Origin: JAZFYD01 sp036443405 | GTDB lineage: Bacteria > Planctomycetota > PLA2 | NCBI GenBank assembly: GCA_036443405.1 | Contig: JAZFYD010000162.1 | Span: forward strand, 1 to 8,775 | Length of the DNA: 8,775 bases | Direction of reading: 5' to 3' | The notes under the pieces: model-generated | Told to the model about the DNA's origin: nothing | Databases searched by the model: none | The model's input: only the letters and a program-made list of their open reading frames with translations | Shown: piece after piece, positions 1 through 6,002 of the stretch | How the letters are laid out: each line of letters opens with the position of its first letter | Numbering within the stretch: the stretch's first letter is position 1 | Made by a program: the position numbers and the translations under genes

Positions 1-2
1 TG

Positions 3-581
3 GAAGCGAAGGACGCCAACGGCGCGGACACGCTCAAGACGATCCCGATGCTTCGGCACTTCCACGTTTTCAACATCGAGCAGTGCGACGGCGTGGAACT
101 CGATAGCGTCACGTTGGACGAACTGCCGGAGCCGGAGCGGGATGCACAGTGCGAGGCGTTCGTGGCCGGAACCGGCGCGATCATCCATCACGGCGGATCG
201 GTTGCGTGTTACCGGACCGGGGCAGATGACATCCGGCTCCCGGATCGACGCGCATTCGTCGATGCCGGAGCGTACTACTCCACGGCGTTCCACGAACTCA
301 CGCACTGGACCGGACCCAAGAGCCGATACGATCGGGACCTGTCCGGCCGTTTCGGAGCGGACGCCTACGCGGCGGAGGAGCTCGTCGCGGAGTTGGGTTC
401 GGCGTTTCTGTGCCAACGGTTCGCCGTGGATGGCGCGCTGCAGCATCCCGAGTACGTCGGGAACTGGCTGAAGGTCCTGAAGGGCGACACGCGGGCCGTG
501 TTCACCGCGTCCAGCAAGGCACGCAAGGCGGCGGAATACCTTCAGGGGCTCGCCGCTTCCACCACCGAGGTGGCGGCATGA
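3..581 (+). CDS. ArdC-like antirestriction / zincin-type protein, C-terminal part (5' cut by window edge)
   Basis: Only the last 192 or so codons are visible. The frame is open to the first base, so the true start lies upstream, and the ATG at 48 is internal. The visible part matches the C-terminal zincin-like domain found behind the ssDNA-binding domain in ArdC proteins: a PMLRHFHVFNIEQCDG segment, then an HELTHWTG motif (an HExxH zinc site encoded near 291-314), then YAAEELVAELGSAFLC, which supplies the glutamates expected of the downstream ligand. The tail WLKVLKGDTRAVFTASSKA is also typical. In the family, plasmid-borne ArdC proteins bind ssDNA and protect incoming DNA from restriction. 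That activity here is inferred. The stop codon overlaps the start of the serine recombinase (ATGA), so the two are probably co-translated as part of a mobile element. I am sure of the family and not of the substrate. Confidence 0.88.
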   Translation, partial: EAKDANGADTLKTIPMLRHFHVFNIEQCDGVELDSVTLDELPEPERDAQCEAFVAGTGAIIHHGGSVACYRTGADDIRLPDRRAFVDAGAYYSTAFHELTHWTGPKSRYDRDLSGRFGADAYAAEELVAELGSAFLCQRFAVDGALQHPEYVGNWLKVLKGDTRAVFTASSKARKAAEYLQGLAASTTEVAA

Positions 582-1327
582 GCAGGAACAAGCGCAACGG
601 GGGGCCTTCGGGCTCCCCTTCCGCGTCTGCAACCGTCCCCTTGCAGACGGTGATCGGCTACTGCCGCGTGTCCACGCTGGACCAAGTGATCGATGGCGTT
701 TCGCTCGCGGACCAGGAGCATCGCATCCGCGCATACGGCGATGCGCACGGGCTCACGGTTGCCTACGTCGTCGCGGATGAAGGGATTAGCGGTAAGGACA
801 CCAAGAACCGACCGGCGCTCCTGAAGGCGCTCACGGCGCTCAGGAAAGGCGACGCGGCCGGGCTCGTTGTGACCAAGCTGGACCGGCTGTCGCGCTCATT
901 GAAAGACGCGCTCGATCTCGTGGCGCGCTCGCAGCGTGAGGGTTGGGAACTGCATTCGATCAGCGAGCGATTGGACACGGCGACGGCGCAAGGTCGGTTC
1001 GTGGTGCATCTGTTCGCTGCTCTTGCGCAACTCGAGCGGGAGCAGATCGGCGAGCGCACCCGGCAGGGCATGGCGGAGATTCGCCGGCAGGGCAAACGGG
1101 CCAGCCGGTTCCCGCCGTTCGGTTATCGCTTCGAGGGTTCGGACGTGGTCCCGGTGGCCACGGAGCAAGTCGCCCTGGCCCGGATGCGCGCGCTGCACGA
1201 TGCGGGGTACGGGCCGGCGTCGATTGCGCGGACGCTGAACGCGGAAGGGTTGACGAACCCGCGGACAGGAAGAGAGTGGACGCGCGGAAACGTGGGGTGC
1301 GTGCTTGGGCGAGTGCTGTCCGCCTGA
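578..1327 (+). CDS. Small serine recombinase (resolvase/invertase type)
   Basis: Site-specific recombinase of 249 aa. The resolvase catalytic domain begins with VIGYCRVSTLDQ, with nucleophile Ser32 and Arg30 two residues before it. It continues through DEGISGKDTKNRPAL and the KLDRLSRS motif (Arg103 and Arg106 are the expected active-site arginines), then the long E-helix around residues 135-170 (FVVHLFAALAQLEREQIGERT). The C-terminal part (about 171-249) is short: GKRASRFPPFGYRF, a helical segment, and NAEGLTNPRTGREWTRGNV, which resembles the start of the 'Recombinase' DNA-binding domain. There is no zinc ribbon or coiled-coil as in large serine integrases, so a resolvase or invertase role is likelier than a phage-type integrase. 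The start was chosen at 578 because GAGGTGG (567-573) sits 4 bases upstream and the ATGA overlaps the ArdC stop. The longer frame from 410 would overlap ArdC out of frame. Confidence 0.92.
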   Translation: MSRNKRNGGPSGSPSASATVPLQTVIGYCRVSTLDQVIDGVSLADQEHRIRAYGDAHGLTVAYVVADEGISGKDTKNRPALLKALTALRKGDAAGLVVTKLDRLSRSLKDALDLVARSQREGWELHSISERLDTATAQGRFVVHLFAALAQLEREQIGERTRQGMAEIRRQGKRASRFPPFGYRFEGSDVVPVATEQVALARMRALHDAGYGPASIARTLNAEGLTNPRTGREWTRGNVGCVLGRVLSA

Positions 1328-1354
1328 ACCCTGAACGTCCAGTTTTATGAACAT

Positions 1355-1396
1355 CGGCACCCGGCTGGCCCGGGGGTTATCTCCTTACGGGTGTCG
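1355..1396. repeat. Imperfect inverted repeat between recombinase and PEP-CTERM gene
   Basis: The arms CGGCACCCG (1355-1363) and CGGGTGTCG (1388-1396) pair over 9 positions with one G-T wobble. A small CCCGGG palindrome (1369-1374) lies in the loop. No T-run follows on either strand, so this is not a standard intrinsic terminator. It starts 27 bases after the recombinase stop. It could be a weak 3' hairpin for that transcript or a protein-binding site; nothing in the sequence decides. Confidence 0.35.
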
Positions 1397-1464
1397 GTGA
1401 ACCGCGTAGCTCCGCTAGACTCCACGTCCCGAGACTGGGTAGTCGTCAAGGAGTGTTCGCATTA

Positions 1465-1473
1465 AGAGAGGTG
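1465..1473 (+). promoter_or_regulatory. Ribosome binding site of the PEP-CTERM gene
   Basis: AGAGAGGTG ends 5 bases before the ATG at 1479. This purine-rich Shine-Dalgarno-like tract supports that start, which in turn gives a clean signal peptide. Confidence 0.55.
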
Positions 1474-1478
1474 TCGGT

Positions 1479-2495
1479 ATGAAGACTAGCTTTGGTTCTC
1501 TTGTTTGTGCGTTGCTGCTTTTGGTCGGGAGTGCGTCCGCCGATCCGTTCACCGAGGACATGTTCTACACAGTGTTCGGGGGGTTCCCTCGTGTCTTCAA
1601 GACCACCGTCAGCTTCGACGGCGCCGTAACGTTCACCATTGCCCCCTCGAGCGTCGTCTCGAGCGGTCACGGGGCGGACGGCATCGCCGGCAACCCGAAC
1701 GACTCGGGTTCGCTCCTCGTCGGGGCCCAAGGGGCGGCCGTCCACCGCATCTCAAAGACGGGTGCCGGGATCCTCCAGACAGTGGGGACTCCCGCTTTCG
1801 CCTCGTTCCATCTCGAGGTGGCGGATTCGACGACCATGTACTCATCGGGCATTCCCAGCGGCGGGGTCAACAGGATCACCCTGCTCGCGGGCGGCGCGAT
1901 GGGCGCCGTCACGGGGCTCCCGGCCCTCGACTTGGCTACGGGGGCGCCGTCGAGCGTCACGCAGGTCATCACGACGCCCTTCGGCGACTTCTACACGAGC
2001 AGCGGGGGCGGAGGTTTCGGAACGTTCGGCAGCCTATTGATCGGGGGAGCGTCGGTCCTCACGACACCCATCCTGCTCGGCCTTCCGGCAGCCCACGGCG
2101 GAGTGTACGACCCGTTCACCGGTACGATCTTCCTGTTCGGTGACGATCACATCACCCAGGTTTCCCTGCTCGGCGTGGTCCTCTCCGATCTCGACTTCGC
2201 GGCCGCCGGCATGGGCTTCGTCAATTTCGACCAGGGAACGGTCGATGGGAGCGGTCACCTGTTCGCGGCGAGCAATGACGGCTCTCTCTTCATGATGGAC
2301 TACAGCTCCACCGGCCTGCTCACGTTCGCCCACCCCGACTCGCTCACGTTCCTGCACAGCCAGCTCGACGATATCGCGCCGCTCGTCGGCGCGGGCGACA
2401 CGACGAACCCGATCCCCGAGCCCGGCACGTTCGTGCTGTTCGGCTTGGCACTCGCGGGATACACAAGACACCGCCGACGCCGCAAGGCTGCGTAA
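1479..2495 (+). CDS. PEP-CTERM sorting-domain protein, probable secreted beta-rich/propeller-like protein
   Basis: 338 aa exported protein. Residues 1-21 form a signal peptide (MKTS, then the hydrophobic stretch VCALLLLVGSASA, likely cut before Asp22). The C-terminus is a textbook PEP-CTERM signal: PEPGT at 313-317, a hydrophobic helix FVLFGLALAG, then an arginine-rich end RHRRRRKAA. In this family an exosortase removes the tail at the PEP motif and the mature protein goes to the outer surface or matrix; no exosortase gene is in this window. The mature part is rich in Gly, Ser, Thr, Phe and short hydrophobic strands, with repeated phrases such as VYDPFTGTIFLFGDDHITQVS and DGSGHLFAASNDGSLFMMDY that look like blades of a beta-propeller. 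I cannot assign a ligand or enzymatic role. It stands alone with its own RBS and terminator, so it is probably monocistronic. Confidence 0.87.
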   Translation: MKTSFGSLVCALLLLVGSASADPFTEDMFYTVFGGFPRVFKTTVSFDGAVTFTIAPSSVVSSGHGADGIAGNPNDSGSLLVGAQGAAVHRISKTGAGILQTVGTPAFASFHLEVADSTTMYSSGIPSGGVNRITLLAGGAMGAVTGLPALDLATGAPSSVTQVITTPFGDFYTSSGGGGFGTFGSLLIGGASVLTTPILLGLPAAHGGVYDPFTGTIFLFGDDHITQVSLLGVVLSDLDFAAAGMGFVNFDQGTVDGSGHLFAASNDGSLFMMDYSSTGLLTFAHPDSLTFLHSQLDDIAPLVGAGDTTNPIPEPGTFVLFGLALAGYTRHRRRRKAA

Positions 2496-2517
2496 CGAAG
2501 AATCACACACTCTTTCG

Positions 2518-2553
2518 ATGCCCCGCTACGTTCACTCGTGACGGGGCATTTTT
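2518..2553 (+). terminator. Intrinsic terminator of the PEP-CTERM gene
   Basis: A perfect 8-bp stem, ATGCCCCG (2518-2525) with CGGGGCAT (2542-2549), runs directly into a T-run (2549-2553). It begins 22 bases after the PEP-CTERM stop codon. The orientation suits the plus strand. Confidence 0.85.
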
Positions 2554-2743
2554 CGTGGTGTTCGTGACGCCGAGACCCCCGTCGCCGCCGGTGAGAAGTA
2601 CCCGCTGCTCCAGGGCCCCGACTGGAGCAAGAAGCGCGCGGTCGAGACGGCGAAGACGTTGGACGCCCGGACGGCCTCTAAGGGGGCGCGTACTGCGGAG
2701 GGCTCGGCCGCTTGGGGTGCGATAGCCTCGCGGCGCTCGCAGG

Positions 2744-2809
2744 GCGGCAGGGTCCGAAGCGGCTGGAATCAAAACCCTCCACGGGGTTTCAATGGTTCGA
2801 CCCTGCCGC
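2744..2809. repeat. Nested inverted repeat / cruciform-like element
   Basis: The outer arms GCGGCAGGGTC (2744-2754) and GACCCTGCCGC (2799-2809) are perfect over 11 bp. After a one-base bulge, GAA (2756-2758) pairs with TTC (2796-2798). Inside sits a second hairpin, AAACCC (2772-2777) with GGGTTT (2784-2789) and a 6-base loop. No T-run follows on the plus strand, and none is obvious on the minus strand. It could be a structured RNA, a protein-binding palindrome, or the end of a decayed mobile element. Confidence 0.55.
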
Positions 2810-3143
2810 AACCCTGATTCTACGGCGAGGGTGGTGACACCGTGCGCGTGGGGGCCGTCACGTTCGAGGTGCCACTTGCGGTCAAATCGAGCGCCCGTGA
2901 CACCCGCCCATGACCCAGTGATAGATTGAACCGTGGTGAGGGGGCGAGAACCGTGACGTTCTCCTGCTGGTCTGCACCCACACTCCAACGGCGCCCCTTC
3001 ACCACTTGCGCAGCGAGCCTGGTTGTGCGCGCGCGAGGATGTCCCGCCGTTAGGGCAGAACGTACCTCCTCCTAGGTCGCCCGCGGGAGGGGTACCCACG
3101 GAGCGCAGGAAGAACGTTCCCTCCGAGCCCTTCACCCCCCGTC

Positions 3144-3233
3144 AATGGTAGTACCAATTTGGTAGTGCTAAACGCTCTTCGTTCCGAGCCCTCGCGCGCC
3201 CTGCCAATGGTGGGGTATTGATGGTGGTACTAA
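3144..3233. repeat. Two pairs of tandem 14-bp direct repeats (WTGGTRGT-type)
   Basis: Four related 14-mers occur as two head-to-tail pairs. Pair A is AATGGTAGTACCAA (3144-3157) followed directly by TTTGGTAGTGCTAA (3158-3171). Pair B is AATGGTGGGGTATT (3206-3219) followed directly by GATGGTGGTACTAA (3220-3233). Pair starts are 62 bp apart, and the two 28-mers agree at 18 positions. The first unit also contains the palindrome TGGT-AGT-ACCA (3146-3156), which matches the TGGTnnnACCA form bound by GntR-family regulators such as FadR and PdhR. Operator or iteron-like roles are possible; no adjacent gene shows which. Confidence 0.5.
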
Positions 3234-3361
3234 CGCGTGGGTCTAATCAGAACTCAGCGAAAGACCCGCTAGGGTTTTCACGCCTTTCCAAAACACCGCG
3301 CGCGAAAAGCCCCCGGCCGAAACCCGCATCGACACTGGCATCTCCGACTTTTGCCCCTTTT

Positions 3362-3388
3362 CACCCTTTTCTCCCTGAGGAAAGGGTG
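3362..3388. repeat. Perfect hairpin without T-run
   Basis: CACCCTTT (3362-3369) pairs with AAAGGGTG (3381-3388). The stem continues through one G-T pair and C-T-C/G-A-G to a CCT triloop, about 12 bp in all. It lies in the gene-poor stretch and lacks a following T-run on either strand, so I do not call it a terminator. Confidence 0.4.
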
Positions 3389-3533
3389 CGCACGGGGGCT
3401 GTTGAGGAGATGGTGGCGATGTCCGTCAACTCGGTTCGCGCGAAAGGACTACCTAGACGGCTACCTTCTCGTGTCCGAGTGCGGCCGCGTCTGTCCGTGT
3501 GTGTCCTTTGTCGTATGAGTGACGACACGAAGA

Positions 3534-3574
3534 AACCCGCATGGTTTCAGCAGACTGCGTCAACCATGCGGGTT
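3534..3574 (-). terminator. Intrinsic terminator of tRNA-Lys
   Basis: The arms AACCCGCATGGTT (3534-3546) and AACCATGCGGGTT (3562-3574) are perfectly complementary over 13 bp, with a 15-base loop. On the minus strand the element begins 4 bases after the tRNA CCA end, and the stem ends in GGGTTTCTTC, a short interrupted T-rich tail. Placement right behind the tRNA makes a terminator the natural reading. Confidence 0.78.
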
Positions 3575-3578
3575 CTGG

Positions 3579-3654
3579 TGGTACCCCCCGATGGACTCGA
3601 ACCATCAACCGTCGGATTAAGAATCCGATGCTCTACCGATTGAGCTAGGGAGGC
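3579..3654 (-). tRNA. tRNA-Lys (anticodon CTT), CCA encoded
   Basis: The reverse complement folds into a complete 76-nt cloverleaf. Acceptor 5' strand GCCTCCC (3654-3648) faces GGGGGGT (3589-3583), and discriminator A and CCA occupy 3582-3579. The D-arm is GCTC-AATCGGTA-GAGC. The anticodon arm TCGGA-TTCTTAA-TCCGA gives anticodon CTT (3621-3619), decoding AAG. The variable loop is 5 nt and the T-arm GATGG-TTCGAGT-CCATC is perfect. Two acceptor pairs are wobbles (G1-U72 and U4-G69); the G-U first pair is a little unusual. It has its own promoter and terminator and diverges from polX. Confidence 0.95.
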
Positions 3655-3667
3655 GTATGAAGCGCCC

Positions 3668-3695
3668 AAAATACGGGGGATGCGGTCCGTGTCAA
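3668..3695 (-). promoter_or_regulatory. Sigma-70-type promoter of tRNA-Lys
   Basis: On the minus strand a consensus -35 TTGACA (3695-3690) is followed after 16 bases by TATTTT (3673-3668), and 13 bases later the mature tRNA begins (3654). It sits in the 75-bp gap between the tRNA and polX. Confidence 0.8.
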
Positions 3696-3729
3696 TCTTG
3701 CTAGATACCGCCGATACGATGGGCCGCTC

Positions 3730-5340
3730 ATGGTCGGTTTGAGCAACAAAGACATCGCTGGGGTCTTCCGCGACATCGAAACGCTGATGAAGGTCGTCGG
3801 TGAGGACAAGCGCCGCGCGCAGACGTATGGGCGGGCCGCTTGGATGATCGAGAAGCTGCCGGATTCGGCCGTCGACCTCGCGGCGGCGGGGCGACTGACT
3901 GACGTTCGGGGGATTGGGTCCTCGGTCGAGAAGGTCGTCATGGAATTGCTCGCCACGGGGGCTTCCACGCTGCGGGAGGACCTGGCCGCGCGCACCACTC
4001 CGGCCGTTTTGGAGATGCTGCGCATTCCCGGGCTCGGGCCGAAAAAGCTGCATACGATCGTTCAGGAACTCGCGGTCAACGACCTCGCGAGCTTGCGGGC
4101 GGCGGCGGCGGACGGGCGCATCGCCGGGCTCACCGGCTTTGGGCCGAAGATGGCCCGGAACATCCTCGACGGGCTCGAGTTTCTCGATGCCACGCGGGGG
4201 CGGGTCCGCATCGATCACGCGGCGGCGCTTGCGGGCGTGATCATCGAGAAGCTTGGGCTGGAAGGTGCGCAGAACGCAGGGGCACTGCGGCGGCGGGAGC
4301 CGATTGTCGGGACACTCGCGATCGTGGCGCTTGGGGATGCCGGTGGCGTCGAGATTCCCGGGGCTACACGGGACGGCGACACGTGGGTGCTGCCTCGGGG
4401 GACGGATCCGGAGATCCGCATTCGGTTCGCCGACGACGCCGGATTCGCCCACGCGTTGTTCGAGGAAACCGGACCCGCCGATCACGTTTCCGCGGTGTTG
4501 GCGAAGCCGGGGCAGGACGCCTCCGAGGAGGAGATCTACACCTCGCGCGGCCTGCACTTCGTTCCGCCCGAGCGGCGCCACGCTTGCGATGGCACGTCCC
4601 CCATCCCGGCCCTGGTCGAGCGTTCCGATCTGCGCGGCATGCTGCACGTGCACACGACTTGGTCCGACGGTAAGCGCACCATCGCCGAGATGGCCGAGGC
4701 CGCCCGCGAGCGCGGGTACTCCTACCTCGGTGTTACCGACCACTCCCGCAGCGCGATCTACGCCAACGGATTGACCATCGACCGTCTGCAACTCCAGGCC
4801 GCTGAGATTCGCGGATACAACGAGTCCGCGCCCGACGGGTTTCGCGTGCTGCACGGCACCGAGGCGGATATCCTGCCCGACGGCCAGATGGACTTCCCCG
4901 ACGAGGTGCTCGCGGAGCTCGACTTCGTCATCGCGTCGGTGCACAGCTCGTTCACGCAGCCGCCTGAGGTCGTCACCGACCGCATCGTGCGCGCGGTTTC
5001 CAATCCGCACGTCGACATCCTCGGCCACTCCACCGGCCGGCTGCTCCTGCGCCGCGATGGGTACGCCGTCGATGTCGAGCGCGTGCTGGCTGCCGCAGCC
5101 GAACACAACACGATGGTCGAACTCAACGCGAGCCCGTGGCGCCTCGACCTCGCGCCGGAGCACCACGCGCGCGCGAGAGAGCTCGGCATCGGCGTCCCGA
5201 TCCAACCCGACGCCCACGACACACCCGGCATGGACGACAACGATTGGGGTATCGGCGCGGCGCGCCACGGCGGGCTCACCGCCGACGATGTGCCCAACAC
5301 CCTCGACGTCGACGCGTTCCTCGAGAGGTGCCGCGCATGA
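3730..5340 (+). CDS. polX: PolX-family protein: degenerate polymerase domain plus intact PHP nuclease domain
   Basis: 536 aa, shorter than the roughly 570 aa of typical bacterial PolX. The N-terminal 8-kDa-like region (LSNKDIAGVF to about 90) contains the first helix-hairpin-helix loop, DVRGIGSSVEKVV at 58-70, and two more follow, IPGLGPKKL at 99-107 and LTGFGPKMARNI at 134-145. The polymerase palm follows, but its catalytic motif, normally GS-RR...GDxD, reads GALRRREPIVGTLAIV (184-199): Thr195 and Ala197 stand where the two aspartates belong, and the third aspartate (the DLR strand) is Glu228 in PEIRI. DNA synthesis is therefore unlikely. The PHP domain (about 300-536) keeps the expected metal ligands: H306, H308, D337-H338, E378, H405, H433, D494 and H496. 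Family PHP domains are manganese-dependent 3'-5' exonucleases with AP-endonuclease-type activities. The stop overlaps the nth start by 4 bp. No clear Shine-Dalgarno precedes the ATG, but no in-frame start lies just upstream and the N-terminus aligns with the family. Confidence 0.93.
   Translation: MVGLSNKDIAGVFRDIETLMKVVGEDKRRAQTYGRAAWMIEKLPDSAVDLAAAGRLTDVRGIGSSVEKVVMELLATGASTLREDLAARTTPAVLEMLRIPGLGPKKLHTIVQELAVNDLASLRAAAADGRIAGLTGFGPKMARNILDGLEFLDATRGRVRIDHAAALAGVIIEKLGLEGAQNAGALRRREPIVGTLAIVALGDAGGVEIPGATRDGDTWVLPRGTDPEIRIRFADDAGFAHALFEETGPADHVSAVLAKPGQDASEEEIYTSRGLHFVPPERRHACDGTSPIPALVERSDLRGMLHVHTTWSDGKRTIAEMAEAARERGYSYLGVTDHSRSAIYANGLTIDRLQLQAAEIRGYNESAPDGFRVLHGTEADILPDGQMDFPDEVLAELDFVIASVHSSFTQPPEVVTDRIVRAVSNPHVDILGHSTGRLLLRRDGYAVDVERVLAAAAEHNTMVELNASPWRLDLAPEHHARARELGIGVPIQPDAHDTPGMDDNDWGIGAARHGGLTADDVPNTLDVDAFLERCRA
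5323..5330 (+). promoter_or_regulatory. Ribosome binding site of nth, inside the polX 3' end
   Basis: GAGAGGTG lies 6 bases before the ATG at 5337, within polX coding sequence. It fixes the nth start at the ATGA overlap and suggests translational coupling. Confidence 0.6.
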
Positions 5341-5975
5341 GCCTCAAGTCGTGGGCGAGCACCGTGGTTCGCCGGCTCGAGAAGGAGTACCCCGATGCGG
5401 AGTGCGCGTTGGTCCACAAGAACCCGTTCGAGCTCGCGGTCGCGACCGTGCTCAGCGCGCAGTGCACCGACGAGATGGTCAACAAGGTCACGCCGAAGCT
5501 GTTTCGCCGCTACCCGACGCCGGAGAAGCTCGCACGCGCGCGCCGCCCCTCCATCGAGACGCTGATCCACTCGACGGGCTTTTTTCGCAACAAGGCCAAA
5601 AACATCCAGGGGCTCGCGAAAGCGGTCGTGGAAAACCACGGCGGCGAGATCCCCCAGACGATGGACGAACTGCTCGCGCTGCCGGGTGTCGCGCGCAAGA
5701 CCGCCAACGTCGTCCTGGGCGTCGCGTACCAAAAGGCGGTCGGCGTCGTCGTCGACACCCACGTCAACCGCATCTCCAACCTGCTCGGCCTCACCGAACA
5801 GCACGACCCGAAGAAGATCGAACGCGACCTCATGGAGATCCTGCCGCAGCGCCACTGGATCGCGTTCAGCCACCTGATGATCTGGCACGGCCGCAAGGTC
5901 TGCATCGCCCGACGCCCGCGCTGCGAGGCCTGTATCTTGCGCGATCGCTGTCCGTCGGCGACAACCGCGGCCTAG
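5337..5975 (+). CDS. nth: Endonuclease III (DNA glycosylase / AP lyase)
   Basis: 212 aa, the normal length for the family. The HhH motif LPGVARKTANVV (115-126) carries the catalytic Lys121, and VDTHVNRI carries the catalytic Asp140. The C-terminal 4Fe-4S cluster motif is complete: Cys189, 196, 199 and 205 in the spacing C-x6-C-x2-C-x5-C. The early segment NPFELAVATVLSAQCTDEMVN is also characteristic. The enzyme removes oxidised pyrimidines and cleaves the abasic site by beta-elimination, leaving a blocked 3' end. The start overlaps the polX stop (ATGA) with a good RBS, so the two proteins are expected in fixed ratio; the PHP nuclease could trim the 3' ends that Nth leaves (inference). Confidence 0.97.
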   Translation: MSLKSWASTVVRRLEKEYPDAECALVHKNPFELAVATVLSAQCTDEMVNKVTPKLFRRYPTPEKLARARRPSIETLIHSTGFFRNKAKNIQGLAKAVVENHGGEIPQTMDELLALPGVARKTANVVLGVAYQKAVGVVVDTHVNRISNLLGLTEQHDPKKIERDLMEILPQRHWIAFSHLMIWHGRKVCIARRPRCEACILRDRCPSATTAA

Positions 5976-6002
5976 ACTTCGCGCTACAAGCCACCAAACG
6001 CC

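Larger units (their letters stand above)
2554..3533. other. Gene-poor stretch (~1 kb) with repeats but no convincing coding region
   Basis: Open frames here on both strands are arginine- and proline-rich, carry no recognisable domain, and lie across the terminators or repeats. A plus-frame segment around 2600-2700 (YPLLQGPDWSKKRAVETAKT) reads like protein, but it has no start and I recognise no family, so at most it is a decayed remnant. The stretch lies downstream of the 3' end of the minus-strand tRNA-Lys gene, a place where islands often insert, but I see no repeated copy of the tRNA 3' end that would mark an insertion. The structured elements inside it are listed separately. Confidence 0.5.

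Noticed and set aside
562..573. CCACC-GA-GGTGG palindrome that could hide the recombinase RBS
   Set aside because: The loop would be too small for the full stem; at best three pairs form, which is too weak to claim regulation.
2746..2809. Possible tRNA, suggested by GGTTCGACC and complementary ends
   Set aside because: TTCGA abuts the 3' arm with no room for a T-stem, and no D-arm or anticodon arm can be formed.
2503..3135. Minus-strand open frame of 210 codons between the PEP-CTERM gene and the repeats
   Set aside because: It reads through the PEP-CTERM terminator, is Arg/Pro/Gly-rich throughout, and has no recognisable domain. The nested inverted repeat lies inside it.
3222..3584. Possible att sites: TGGTGGTAC occurs in the direct-repeat block (3222-3230) and at the tRNA-Lys 3' end (3576-3584)
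   Set aside because: Only 9 bases are shared and they barely enter the tRNA (CCA end and first pairs). No integrase lies between, and an insertion of about 350 bp with no gene is not a persuasive element.
3218..3643. Plus-strand open frame of 141 codons ending in PPDGLEPSTVGLRIR
   Set aside because: The C-terminus is a translation of the antisense of tRNA-Lys, a common false protein, and the frame also crosses the tRNA terminator.
3547..5268. Long minus-strand open frame of 573 codons opposite polX
   Set aside because: It lies wholly antisense to a well-supported gene, its low-numbered end reads through the tRNA-Lys gene and its terminator arm, and the product shows no domain. Long antisense frames are expected in GC-rich coding DNA.
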